Assembly: GCA_007026445.1 (NCBI GenBank)
Contig: VDMD01000276.1
Span: forward strand, 1-17,518
Length of the DNA: 17,518 nucleotides
Reading direction: 5' to 3'
From: Schizophyllum amplum
Lineage: Eukaryota; Basidiomycota; Agaricomycetes; Agaricales; Schizophyllaceae
The first letter of the stretch is position 1. The number at the start of each line of letters is the position of its first letter. The position numbers and the translations under genes are program-made. The notes under the pieces were generated by a model. It made no database searches and had not been told where the DNA came from. It saw nothing but the letters and a program-made list of their open reading frames with translations. Below, piece by piece: positions 1-10,505 of this stretch.

Positions 1-320
1 CCGTCGGCTGCAAGGGCGAACACGGCGTGGAAGGTGAGTAAAGGCAGCATGAGGGTGGCGCAATTCTGACGGCTTCGGGTACGGACTCGCTCGGTTTGCA
101 GGTAGCGCACCACTCGACATTGTCCTTACTCGCGCGAAGGCGCGAGTTCGAAAGCACTGTACTCGGCAGCCTCTGCGCGGAAAGTGGCTCAGCAGACGCA
201 ACTCGGGCGCTCACTTGCTGCTTTGAAGCGCGGCGCTTCGCTCGCGCAAGGAACCCGCGCTTCGCCTTCGTTTTACGCGGGGGTTTATTCGTTTCATGTG
301 TGAGTTCGTTTGTGGCGAGC
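1..320. other. No supported gene (left edge)
   Basis: This stretch lies downstream of the minus-strand orphan gene that ends at 321. Short open frames occur but none starts well or resembles a known family. It may be the 3' flank of that orphan gene. No tRNA, repeat or transposon signal was seen. Confidence 0.4.
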
Positions 321-1778
321 TCAGTCACATATTGACGCGTTTTTGTTTGTTCCTCCGGCGCCTGTGCGCTTGGCAGAACCGTCAGAACCGGCCACGGTAG
401 CAGCCGGTTCAAGAGGCGTCTCCAAAACGCGGTCGCGGGCAACGGGAACACGCCGGGACTCGCTAGGTGCGCCCTTGTGCTCGCGCATGCGGTTTGGAAA
501 GGTGGCTCGCCTCAGAGGGAGCTCAGGGCGCCATGAGGGCTTTGAGGTACGCGTCTGCGCGTTTACTGACGCTTCCTGCATAGGTTCGGCGCTCGGTAGC
601 TCAGCAATCGCACCGCGCATCGGCGGGGTCTCTCTTGCATCGAAATGCGAATGAGGTAGATCTTTATTCTCATTCCCATTGTTCACAGCACTTTGGGCAG
701 ATTTTCTCTCGTACGACGCGTTGAACTGGCTCACATGGACGCTCGGATCAAACGCGCTCAAGCCTGGGGCGGGGTACGCTGCGGAAATGCGTCCAACAAG
801 GACCGGAGCGCATTGCGCCTCGCAAGACGCGCCAGAAGGCCCGTCGTTGCGGTTGGACGACGCCGGGAGTGCCACAAGGCGGTCAAGGTGTGTAGTATCG
901 TTATAGTGCCGTTCCGAACCCGCTGACGCTTTCTGAAGCGATGCAGTGTAGCGCAGCGTCGCTGACGCGCTCCAGGACGTGTAAGGGCCTTGCGCTCCGA
1001 AGCGTGTATGCGGTACGTCTCTGTTCGCCAAACTCTCATCACTAACAACACCCTGATAATGTAGGCCTCTGTGCGGCGCGCTCGACGCGTTCGCGCGCTG
1101 AGTCTGGACTCGTGCAGGCAGCCCGTAACAAGGTGCGTCCCCTGGAGCGTTATCCGACGAGTACAAGATATGCTGGCCCCGTTCGTACGTCCTAGCGACT
1201 TCGCCGTAAGGCGCGGTGTTCACACCCACACTCTCGAACCCGGAAGGCGACGGAGGTCCACCAGACCAGTTGTTTGAGAACACGGGCGGTAAGTAGACGC
1301 TTCCAGCGCATGGCTGGAAGGTTTTGTGCTGTACTGACAAGTTCTGCTGCACAGAAGCGCAGTACCGGCTCGGAGGCGGCCAATACGGCGCGTTCTGCGT
1401 CGTCCGCGCCTCTGACATGCCAACCCCGCCATACCATCCACCACAGGCGCCATACCACGCATCCTGACTGCTAGGTAATGAGCAGCAGCTGCCGCTCGAA
1501 GGGTGTACTGGTGAGTACGCTTCGACGATGCCAGACAGTAGCTGACGGCAATGCAGCTCACAATCGAACTGTGCAACCTCCGAGGCACTCAAGGGTCGAA
1601 GATCCTCGGTTACTTCGCTTTGCATGATACTCAGCGCATTTTGTAGTTCTTTATTATATTCACTACTCATTGACAACAACGAGCAGCGCATTTCTAGCGC
1701 CCTAAGGCGCCGTAGTGTATGTTTCTCAGACTCGGAAGCTGGTAAAATGAGGCCTCGCCTATGCAGACGCGGCGCCAT
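321..1778 (-). CDS. Hypothetical Ser/Pro/Tyr-rich orphan protein
   Basis: This is an uninterrupted minus-strand frame of 485 codons, long enough in GC-rich DNA to be probably real. The open frame extends to 1952 but begins there with GTG. The ATG at 1778 has a strong eukaryotic context (ACAATGG), and another ATG lies at 1832. The only part that looks folded is near the N-terminus (about residues 15-60), rich in Leu, Glu, Arg and Lys with S-E-S-E-K-H-T-L-R-R-L-R-A-L-E, compatible with a short coiled coil. The rest is low-complexity Ser, Pro, Ala, Tyr and Gly and is probably disordered. No catalytic motif, signal peptide or membrane segment is visible, and no family is recognised. It has no obvious link to the kinases downstream. 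Introns or a chance open frame cannot be excluded. Confidence 0.4.
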   Translation of the reverse strand: MAPRLHRRGLILPASESEKHTLRRLRALEMRCSLLSMSSEYNKELQNALSIMQSEVTEDLRPLSASEVAQFDCELHCRQLLSGIVEAYSPVHPSSGSCCSLPSSQDAWYGACGGWYGGVGMSEARTTQNAPYWPPPSRYCASVQQNLSVQHKTFQPCAGSVYLPPVFSNNWSGGPPSPSGFESVGVNTAPYGEVARTYERGQHILYSSDNAPGDAPCYGLPARVQTQRANASSAPHRGLHYQGVVSDESLANRDVPHTRFGAQGPYTSWSASATLRYTASLQKASAGSERHYNDTTHLDRLVALPASSNRNDGPSGASCEAQCAPVLVGRISAAYPAPGLSAFDPSVHVSQFNASYERKSAQSAVNNGNENKDLPHSHFDARETPPMRGAIAELPSAEPMQEASVNAQTRTSKPSWRPELPLRRATFPNRMREHKGAPSESRRVPVARDRVLETPLEPAATVAGSDGSAKRTGAGGTNKNASICD

Positions 1779-3490
1779 TGTGTCTGATAATCGGGGATAG
1801 TCCGAAAACCGCAATTGCCCAGTTGGGAACATCGATGGCTCGACGGAGGTCAACGCCGGGAAACGTTCTCCACAGTACTGAGGTGGGAAAGGGGGATAGT
1901 AGGTCGTTTGGTAAGGTGGTCTAAGTATAAGGAAAATGAGAAACAAGCGCACAAGAGACAGGGGACACGGGAACGGGGCAAACGAGTCAGAACAGGAACT
2001 ATATCAATCACGAGACGATTCTGAAGCCGGGAATGATTCTGGGATCTAGGAACGAGTCTGGGAACGAGAACTATAGTGTAGTATGTATATATCTCTCCGT
2101 TTTGGAGGTCCTCGTGTCTGGCTTGGTTTAGAAAGCTTGATTACAGCCTTACTACCAGTGTCAAGACGAGCTTGGGGACTAGTAGTGGTATTGTAGCAAC
2201 GCCCTTGCCAAGAGATCTCTAACAGGGATCTTCAGCCTCTCTACTCGAGGTCTCACAGTCCGTGCTTTTGGGCTTGTTCTGGTATGATTCCCCCTCGCGG
2301 TGGGCTCCAGATAATGCGCACGCGCGCCTCTCGAGAGAGAGCAACGAGACAGAATAAGGTAAAATCACACACACACCAACCAACCACAACAAATAACCTG
2401 TCTACACTGCTCAGCCTCGAAGAGGTGCTGCGAGTACGACTTGTATTGCTTGGGGGAAAGTATTCCAGAACAGCTTACTCAGTTACACCGATAGTAAGTC
2501 ACACGATATGCAGGACGCCTAGTTGCAACGAAGAGATTTCTTGTGCAATGCAAGGGTAAGTTGCTTCTTAGTCACACGGTTTAGGGGTTTCTGCACTGCA
2601 AAGTGCGTGGTTTATTTGTTCTGGCTCAGGCGAGGCAGCAGGAGTGCTCTAGGGCGTGATGCTCGCTAAAGTGGCTCCCCCAATCTGGTATTTACAGCTG
2701 CTTATATACTGCTAGGTAGGTTAGTCACAAACTCGGATAATGTACCGAGACTCGTAAGCCTCGTGTCGTGTTCTACTGCCAAGGGCCGTGTCTGGACGGC
2801 TGAAAGGGCCAATCCGCGTGTTGTCTCACCCAATTGCACGCGTTCCGCGGTCTCGCCACAAAGGCGGAAGTAATTATCGGGCTCTTCTCAATGCCTTTGG
2901 ACGATTTGGGCTTTTGTCAGGCCGCACGTCGCTCAGGGATTGGCTAGCACGTTCTATCCGAATCGGAGGATGTCCGAGAAGGCCGCCTTGGCAGGAGAAC
3001 CGTGCTGTCGCGGCCACAGGAAGGGTGGCGCTGAAAGTCGAACCGTGGGATTTCTCTCGGCAAGTTCCGGTAGTTGTAGGTCCAGCGCGTGCTGCAAGAC
3101 ACCCGTCTAGTATAATGATCGGTCCATGGCTAGGAGTGGTTACCTGCATTGATGGGACTGTACTAGGGTCCGATCCGAAGCGCCCTCTCCTGACAGACAC
3201 TGGTAATGCCTGCTTGAAGTAGTCTCTAAGGTCTTATGTGGCTCAGCTGCCGCCTTGCAACTAATATTGGTAAATGCGAAGGTTCTGGATTGCTCTTACT
3301 AGACTACATCTCGACTCTGTACTGATCTAGAGCTAAGACATAATATATTAAGGTGTTTTGTGCTTGGAAAGCACAACGACGGGGTTCTCGATAGTTATTC
3401 TGAGTGCTCGACTCGTAATTCTTACTGATCGGTTATTCCCTGATATTCACAGTTAACGCTAAAATCAAGTTAAAATGTGGGTCTCGTGCT
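1779..3490. other. Gene-poor spacer
   Basis: About 1.7 kb lies between the orphan gene and FunK1 pseudogene D. The largest frames (plus 2788-3222 and minus 2874-3200) overlap on opposite strands, resemble no family and look like chance. A short AC-rich stretch lies around 2367-2395. An AT-rich TATATA stretch near 2085 could belong to a promoter reading leftward, but this is unproven. No kinase homology was found past the break of D at about 3495, so the missing 3' part of D is not here. Confidence 0.45.
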
Positions 3491-4264
3491 TCAACCGTCT
3501 ACGGGCGTATTAATGTCGTACGTGCCCGATAGCACGCGCCCGGCCCGGTCAAAATAGGCCAGCTGGAAGTCGTTCCCGGCGAGAGCAATACCGACATGGA
3601 AAAGACGGTCAAATTGGGTCTGGAACACGTTCGCAGCCCCGATCGATAGCCGTTCGAGAACTTCGGGCATGAGATCTGCTGTGGGCGCCATCTGCATGTC
3701 GCACAGTACGTCGGGCCACTGCACAGTACCCAGATACGCATCCGAGAGCACAATACCGGTCACCTGTACAGCGTCCCCGGTCGATGTTAGCCGGGTGCTT
3801 TCGGCGACGGTCCACTGGCGAGCGCAGGTAGGGATTGTTAAGCCGTCGTCCGCGTATGCGCCGCAACAGCAGCGAGTCAAGTCGTTCATAAACGTGACCA
3901 TCTCTTCTATCCGCTGCGAGCCACCGAATGGAGCATTGGCGTCCGGATAGCATAGTCATTTGCTTTCCTTGACGTCGTAGAGAATGTTGTCAAGCGCGGC
4001 AACAATGCTGTTAGGGGTGGCCGCATCAGCGAAGCGATCGTTTGGAAATAGCTCCTGAATGATGCTGGGAGCGTTGACAGAAGACTTTTCTATGTCGAGA
4101 ATATCGTCCTTGTCGATGGTGTGGCGTGTCGGGAGGATCTGAGTGGTAGGAAGAGGTAGAGGGCTATAAGGATAGACGAGGGAGGGAGGATCGTTATCGG
4201 CCGTGTTTATGGAGACAGTGGAGGAGTGGTGTATGGCGGATATGAGGCCACTGGAGGATGCCAT
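3491..4264 (-). pseudogene. FunK1 pseudogene D (N-terminal half only)
   Basis: The ATG at 4264 begins M-A-S-S-S-G, much like kinase A. The first 102 codons align with the N-terminal region of A, B and C, including the Y-P-Y-S-P-L-P segment. A TGA at complement 3956-3958 sits exactly where paralogs have Trp (K-E-S-R-W-L-N-Y-P in C, H-V-W-L-R-Y-P in A). Beyond it the same frame resumes as L-C-Y-P-D-A-N-A-P and runs on through conserved blocks such as L-F-H-V-G-I-A-L-A-G-N-D and Y-F-D-R-A-G-R-V-L-S-G-T-Y. Similarity stops after Y-D-I-N-T near 3495, corresponding to residue 252 of A, before the kinase domain; the frame ends at 3491. All kinase motifs are therefore absent. It is closest to A (both have D-x-Q-M-A-P and M-P-x-V-L-E-R-L-S) and lies head to head with it. 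Confidence 0.85.
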
Positions 4265-4727
4265 ACTCGCTCCGCCAAAGTCACCGGTGAAAGTTGAAAC
4301 TGAACGAACACGAACAACACGTGACGCGCGTCGAGGTAGGCAGCTTCTGTATCCAGCACGCTGAGGTGGGATAATTGCAGGTTAGCGCGTGTGGAAGGGC
4401 TGTTTCTGAAGTTGAAGGCAGGACAAATTACGAGCGTCTATGAAGAAAGGTCGACTGTGGCCGTCACGATCAAAGTAGGATCGTGTGACTGTGTTACTGT
4501 CGGCCTGTGATGATCTGTGACGAGATCACGCGCCTTCTCCTCAACCACCGAGACCACCATTGTCCTACCTCAAACTCGGTTCCCTTGAGTGTGAGGCTCG
4601 TTTATATCTCCTCAAAGCTCGATTCAGCGATACCTCAGCGGCTGGCGCAAGTACTTTATTATCACCCAAGCGTCCACCCTTTGATAACTCTCGACGCCGA
4701 CGTCTCGCCGATCAAGTTCGTTGAAAA
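4265..4727. promoter_or_regulatory. Divergent intergenic region D/A
   Basis: This 463-bp gap separates the divergent starts of pseudogene D (4264, minus) and kinase A (4728, plus), so it should hold A's promoter and the former promoter of D. A TATA-like stretch (TTTATATCTCC) lies near 4599-4609, about 120 bp before A's ATG. GTGAC or its complement occurs at 4280, 4321, 4463, 4485 and 4517. The same pentamer recurs in the B/C gap. No transcription start can be placed from sequence alone. Confidence 0.45.
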
Positions 4728-7016
4728 ATGGCATCGCCTGTCGATGGCTCTGGTGTGCTCGGGGATCGCCATACGCAAGAAGAATCAAGCAATGGTATGC
4801 GAACAAGGCAACCTCCTTCCTACCCTTACATCCACCTCCCCCCTCCAATCGCACGGATTCTTCCGACGCAGCCCGCCGCAGACAAGGACAATGTTCTCGA
4901 CATGGAACGAAACTCTAAGACGGCGCCCAACATCATCCAGGCGCTCTTTGGAAACGAACGCTTTCCTCCTGCTTGTACTCCTAACTTCCTTGTCGGCGCC
5001 GTGCAGGGTGTCCTCTTCGATGGAGAGACACACGTGTGGCTGCGATATCCGGACTCCTCTGCGCCATCTGACAGCGCACAACGTGTCTACGCTATGGCCA
5101 GATTCTTGAACGACCTCACTTATTGCTCCTGGGGCGAATACGCGGACGAGAATCTACCTCTTCCTGCCCGCGCTCGTCAGTGGACCGTCGTTCACAGCTC
5201 TCGCGTGTTGTCGAATGGCGACACGGCTCATGTGTCCGGCGTAGGGCTCTCGGACGCGTATCTGGACGTTATCGGATGGGCCGACATACTTTGTGACCTG
5301 CAGATGGCACCGAAGGAAGACGACATGCCTGACGTTCTTGAGCGGCTATCGGCTGGCGCCGCAAACATCTTCATGGCCCAGGAGGATAGGCTATTCCATG
5401 TCGGTGTCGCCCTCGCCGGCAACGACTTCCAGCTCGCCTATTTCGACCGTGCCGGACGCGTGCTGTCGGGCACATACAACATCCACACTCACGTTGTCTC
5501 GTTTGCTCGCGTCATCATGGGTCTCACTGTCCTCGACAAGTCCTATGGCGGCAAGGATACCTCGATCGTATTGCGCGACGGCCGACGGTTCGTGACCGTC
5601 GGCGGGGCGGACTACGAGATCCTCGAAACCCTCTCGATCACCCGGAGCATACGCGGACGCGGGACGATATGCTGGCGTTGTCGTCGCCCGACAGACGACG
5701 AGGATCTCGTCATCAAGAACATATGGGCGACCGCGCGGCTATGTCCTACCGAAGGCGACCTTCTTAAGGAGGCCCGTGGGATTGCAGGCATTGCGGACTT
5801 AGTCTGCGAAGAGACTGTCCTGGGACCTGATGGTCGACCGCGGTCGACCGTCTGGGCGCGCGACATGTGCGCTCAGCTTTACGATCGGTCCGAGCAGGAG
5901 CTGCGGCGGCTCGTTCTTCGACCTTACGCGAGACGGCTGCAGGACTTCTCGTCGAAGGAAGAACTTCTTCGTGTCTTTCGCGATGCCATCGACGGTGAGT
6001 GCCATCGACGGTCGACCGCATCGTATACTCATGTTGACATAGCGCACGGCGACCTCTACGAGCGGAGAAATATGCTGCACTGCGACATCAGTGACAACAA
6101 CGTGATGATACATCAAGAGGCCGGATCGGCGCTGCGTCGAGGGATACTTATCGACCTCGATTGCGCCATCAAGGTCTGCACAGTCCCGAACGAACCCAAT
6201 CAAGGCTTCACTAGCAAAAGAACGGTGCGCATCTTCACTCTTCAGCAAGTTCTTTACTGATACAGCGACGCACCAGGGTACTGTCCCTTTCATGGCATGC
6301 GAGGTTCTCTGGAACTATCCCAAGCGCGGACCATGGCATGACCTCGAGTCCTTCCTCTACGTGCTCATGATTGTATGCGCGAGCTACTCCGGCCCTTCGA
6401 ATACACCTCGCAAGGACTTCGACATACGGACCTCCCCTATGGGTCCCTGGTTTGAGGGAAACGGCAATCGTAAATGGCGGATCATGCACAAGTTCGACGA
6501 TACCGATTTCATCGCATTCCTCGACAGCGTGATCGACCCGTACTTCGATGACCTCAAGACACTCGTATGCGACCTCCGAACGGTCATTATGCGCACCTGG
6601 GACCCAGAAACGGATGAGCTGCAAATGGCGTCACACGCCGACGTTCTTGCCATCTTCGACCGTCATATCCGAGCGAGGCAGGCTGTGCATAGCGACAGTC
6701 CAGATACGCAGGTGAAGACGGCGGGTCGCCTTCTATGGATGGCATGGGTCTGGGACGTCCGAAGAGGAAGAGGGGTGGTGCTCAGCCGCAGGCTCCCAAG
6801 GGGGCCAAGACGTGGGCGTCACGAACGCGGGACAAGGCGGCAGCGCCTTCGGAATACAGCGACGACTCGCAGCGCACCTTGGTGGCGCATGGGCGCCCTG
6901 CGAAGAAGGCGAAGACGGTCGCAGATGCTGAGAACGTCGTTGGATGGGAGCGTAGTTCTGATACGGGACGCCTCACTCGCTGCTGGAAGCGAAGGAAGGT
7001 GGACCGCATCACCTAG
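4728..7016 (+). CDS. FunK1-type protein kinase A
   Basis: Predicted fungal-specific Ser/Thr-type protein kinase (FunK1 family), probably intracellular. The ATG at 4728 has a good context (AAAAATGG). Proposed exons are 4728-5994, 6043-6224, 6277-6711 and 6786-7016, giving 704 aa. Introns 1 and 2 match C in position; intron 1 (48 nt) is stop-free and keeps frame. Motifs: loop G-R-G-T-I-C-W-R-C at 310-318, beta-3 V-I-K (Lys330), catalytic L-H-C-D-I-S-D-N-N with H435 and D437, I-D-L-D at 459-462, G-T-V-P-F-M-A-C-E at 484-492, and W-H-D-L-E-S at 503-508. HRD is HCD. The last intron is uncertain: without it the frame runs in an Arg-rich tail to 7347, whereas the other frame gives S-D-D-S-Q-R-T-L-V and the K-R-R-K-V-D end shared with B and C. 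A one-base deletion near 6718 is the alternative. Family assignment is firm; substrate is unknown. Confidence 0.85.
6712..6785 (+). other. Possible 3' intron or frameshift in kinase A
   Basis: GTGAAG at 6712 and CTCAG ending at 6785 define a 74-nt phase-0 intron that joins the exon-3 frame (ending D-T-Q) to the frame carrying the conserved tail. Against this, the segment encodes G-L-G-R-P-K-R-K-R in the tail frame, resembling R-R-K-R-K-R-G in kinase C. The duplicate piece at 14651-15262 has one more base here (GACCGACGGG against GACGGCGGG), as expected if A lost a base. The two readings cannot be separated from DNA alone. Confidence 0.45.
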
Positions 7017-7826
7017 CAGTTCCGTGCGTCGCTTTTCTCGATGCCCCAAAGTCATCGTGGAGGCGGGATCTACAACTGAGCTGCCGCCCAACCAATGGCT
7101 CCAGCTTGCCTTGACGACTGCGCCGCCGCCGCTCGAACGAGAGCGGGAGTGTCCGCGAGACGAGCGACACATTCGCGGGGCACGTCTGGCCCAAGTCGCG
7201 CCGCGCGTCCGAAGGGGATGTGGATTGAAGGGTAGCTCGCATGATTTGGTTGACAGGATTGAGTTGCACAGGTATCCATTGCACCGACTTCAAATTCGAA
7301 GGGGGATGTACTGTATTGTACGGATAGAACTTTCTTTATCTTCATAGCAATGAATATGGTGGCTCAAGCAGTCTTCTTGTCCAAGTTCTCATGATGCCAT
7401 GCACGAGCGGCGTGCATTCAATATTCAAGGACGGCAAAGAAACGGCCATAACTTGAACCCGATATGTAGACGGGAGGATTATCAAGTAGTACATGCTAAT
7501 TTAAATAAGAGCAATTCAAACCGGCGCATCGACTTGGTGTGTTGACCGCCTTTCTGTGGGCAGCCGCGCCGATTCCTGCCGTCTACTCAACAGCCCGTCT
7601 CCTCCCCTCAACGGGCGCGCGACACGGCGTTCCGGACGTGCTTTTCCAGATCAAGCTGCCTCGCAAGACCCAACGGTGCGTTGACCTCAGCAACGATGAT
7701 ACATGAATCGAGAGTTCCGCCGGCATGGCGTCCTCGACAGTGGGAAAGTGCTCGTCGTTCGTTGCAACGGCTCTTCATTCCCCTTCTCTCCCCAGAAGCC
7801 AGGCCTGAATGCAGAAGGCGACAGGC
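7017..7826. other. Convergent A/B intergenic region
   Basis: This region lies between the 3' ends of kinase A and kinase B. The first 230 bp (to about 7245) are duplicated downstream at about 15063-15262, so they behave as 3' flank of A that was copied along with the gene end. The plus-strand frame through here to 7347 is an Arg-rich out-of-frame extension of A and is probably not translated. No independent gene was seen in 7348-7826. Confidence 0.5.
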
Positions 7827-10055
7827 CTAATCGACATAATCCACCTTCTGCCGCTTGGGCGAGTGCGTTGTTTGCTCTTCAACAGCTTTACGCTTCGGCG
7901 ACGGCGAGCTCCGAGTAATCGCAATGCACGTCTCCTTCGTCGCCTCGGAGGAGCGGCGCGGTTCGACAAGAGTGAACTCTGAGTCATCGCTGGCGTGCGA
8001 CGACGATGTAGACGCTTTCTCGCGCGGCGTAGGCGGTGGCGGCATGACGGTCCCGTCGTCCTGTGGAAGATCGGCCGCAGATCGCTCGGGCGCGTCTTGT
8101 TCCTCGCTGTCGTCGTCCTTGCCAGAGGGGCAGGAAGCGGCACATTGGCTAGCGGACGGGGCCGGGTGTTCGTCGGATGATTGTCTGCGTCGGATATGGC
8201 GGTCGAAGATATCAAGGAAGACGCGATGAGTTGCGAATTTAGTGCGGGCGATGGCTGTTCGCAAGTCAAGCACTAGCTCCTTGAGGTCATCGAAGTACGG
8301 GTGGAAGTTCTGATCCAGGAACTCGCGGAATTCATCGTCGTCGTATTGGTACATGACTATCGTCTTGTGGTCCACATTGCCATCGAGCCAGCGTCCTATC
8401 TTCAGTGAGCGCACGTCGACGTCGGTCCGTGGAGTGTTGGACGGTCCGGCGTAGCTCGCGCAGACGAACATGAGCACGTAGAGAATGGACTCCAAGTCGT
8501 GCCACAGCGAATGCGCAACGGTGTCTGGAGTGAGAAGAATAGCGCAGGCGGTAAAAGGCAACGTCCCCTGAGCGCGCACTCGTCAGCCGTAGTACGATTG
8601 TCCATGTCATATTAGACTTACCGCCGTACGGCCCGTGGGTGCTCGCTTATACTCTCCATCTAGCTTGGCTACGACGGCGGAGTCCAAATCGATCAACAGC
8701 CCCCGACGGCGCGACGATCCGGGCACTTCGCGTAGTAGGATGTTGTTATCGCTGATATCACAGTGGAGGACGTCTTTCGTGGCGTAAAGCTGCTCGTGCG
8801 CTACGAGTCGAGTCAGCGCCATCATCGTAATTTGTAATTCAGCAAACGCACCTTCGACAGCGTCCCGGAGGGCGAGTATGAGCTCGTCCTTAGTAGCGAA
8901 CTCCTCGAGCGGCTTCCCATACTGGTCGAACACGAGACGGCGAAGCTCCAGATGAGGGGCACTGCCTAGAACATCCGGACAGTCAGGGCTTTGCACTAGG
9001 TCGCGCAGCCAGGCTGTCGTCCGATGCTCGTCGTGGGGCCACGGAACTGGCTCCTCGCAAACGAGGTTCGCTATACCGTCGATCGAGGATGCCATTCGGA
9101 GGAAGTCGCCCTCGGTAGGGTGTTGCCGTTTATCTGCCCAGATGTTCTTGATAACGTAGTCTTTGTCGCTGTCCGAGCGGCGACAGCGCCAGCATACCGT
9201 ACCTCGTCCGCATATCTCCTTGACGATGGACAGAGTCTCGACGATCCTGTACTCCAGACCACCGACGGTCACAAAGAACTGGCCGCCGCGCGACGTGATC
9301 GAGGTGTCCTTGCCGCAGTACGACGCGTCGAGCATCGTGAGACCCATCAAGACCTTCGTAAAGAGAACGCAGCTGAGATTGACGTCGCGTATACCGGACA
9401 GGACGCGTCCCGCTCGATCGAAGTAAGCGACCTGGAAAGAGTCGCCCGCGAGAGCGATGCCGATATGGAAGAAGCGATCTCCTTGCGATGCGAACACGTT
9501 GGCAGCACCGCAGGTGAGACGGCGCAAGGCCTCCGGCATTTGCTCGACGCTGGAGACGATTTGTACGTCGCAGAGGATGTCGGCCCATTGCACCGACTTC
9601 AGCCCTGCATATACGAGCGCGATGCCGGGCACCTGTGAAGACTCTCCATTCAGGAGATTCCGAGTACTGCTGGTCACAACCCACTGGCGGGCGAAATCCG
9701 GAAGTTGTTTCTTGAGCGCCGCGTACACACGCCAGGAGGATCGAGTGAGCTCGTTGAGGAATGCGACCGTTGCGTCTTCCGGTTGGCTGGAAGGATCTGA
9801 CGGGGGATAGTCTCGCCATCTCCGTGCTTGCATGTCGAAGAGGTTCTTTTGCATAGCGTTCACCACGGTGTTTGGGCGAGCGGCAAACATGTCCTCGGGG
9901 TATAGTTCGTGAAGGAAGCCGACAACTTCAACAGAAGCGCCCTCCGTCTCAGAGATGCAGTATTCATCAACGCTGAGGGTATTTGGAAGAACTTGGATCC
10001 CGATACTGGCCAAAGGCGCGCGAGGATAGGGAACGGGAATGTCGGGCTTGCACAT
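7827..10055 (-). CDS. FunK1-type protein kinase B
   Basis: Predicted FunK1 kinase, 707 aa, with exons complement(8852-10055), complement(8622-8800) and complement(7827-8567). The open frame extends to 10097 but begins there with TTG; the first ATG is at 10055 (M-C-K-P-D-I-P), in weak context, so a short 5' exon is possible. Intron 1 (8801-8851, 51 nt, GTGCGT...CTGAC...TAG) is stop-free and keeps frame. Intron 2 (8568-8621, 54 nt) is GTAAGT...CTCAG. Motifs: G-R-G-T-V-C-W-R-C at 283-291, V-I-K (Lys303), L-H-C-D-I-S-D-N-N with H414 and D416, and I-D-L-D at 438-441. G-T-L-P-F-T-A-C-A has Ala470 where A has Glu. The C-terminal tail holds D-D-S-E-F-T-L-V-E-P and ends K-R-Q-K-V-D-Y-V-D. It lies tail to tail with A and head to head with C, and is most like C in the N-terminal half. 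Confidence 0.88.
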
Positions 10056-10505
10056 AAATGAAAGTCCGCTTCTTGGAGCTGCAGGGCTTGGTTCCAATAC
10101 ACGAGTTGGGCAAGATGTCGAGTGAGGCCGGCAGGAGCTAGCGGAAGGTCAGATGGATATGAGTGGCGTGGATGATGATGGTCAAGGTCAGGTTCGAAGG
10201 CGTAATTTATTGTGACTACTGTGACAACAGTGAACGGGCTCGCGTGGCAGTGGCACGCGGACCACGCGGACTCGGAAGCGAAACACGGGACAGCTCACGG
10301 GTCTAAGGTGACAGTGACAAACACGCCTTGACCAACTTACCATCATCATCGCACAGTGGCATCAGTCGCCACATCTGCTGGTTACGCGGACACCATAATC
10401 TTAGCTGTCTTCAAATTGTGTTTGAGGGCTGTCAAAGCTATGCAAACAGCAGGTGCGTAAGCAACTTGAATCGCGTCTCTCATCTCATGTCGCGCGCAGC
10501 CGAAC
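10056..10505. promoter_or_regulatory. Divergent promoter region B/C
   Basis: These 450 bp separate the starts of kinase B (minus) and kinase C (plus), so the two genes probably share a bidirectional promoter or divergent core promoters. Four GTGAC pentamers on the plus strand begin at 10212, 10221, 10308 and 10314, in two close pairs. No clear TATA box is seen for C. An upstream non-coding or coding 5' exon of either gene could also lie here. Confidence 0.4.

Noticed and set aside
1779..1952. Longer form of the orphan minus-strand gene with a hydrophobic start resembling a signal peptide
   Set aside because: The first codon at 1952 is GTG, and the ATG at 1778 has a much better context, so the apparent signal peptide is probably not translated.
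2788..3222. 144-codon plus-strand frame in the left spacer
   Set aside because: It is overlapped by an almost equally long minus-strand frame, resembles no family and shows no intron or promoter support.
5832..5849. Perfect 18-bp palindrome GGTCGACCGCGGTCGACC
   Set aside because: It lies inside kinase A coding sequence (D-G-R-P-R-S-T) and is explained by codon choice in GC-rich DNA; no second copy or paired site was found.
10056..10097. Upstream extension of kinase B by 14 codons
   Set aside because: The open frame there begins with TTG, not ATG. The first ATG is at 10055, so I start the gene there.
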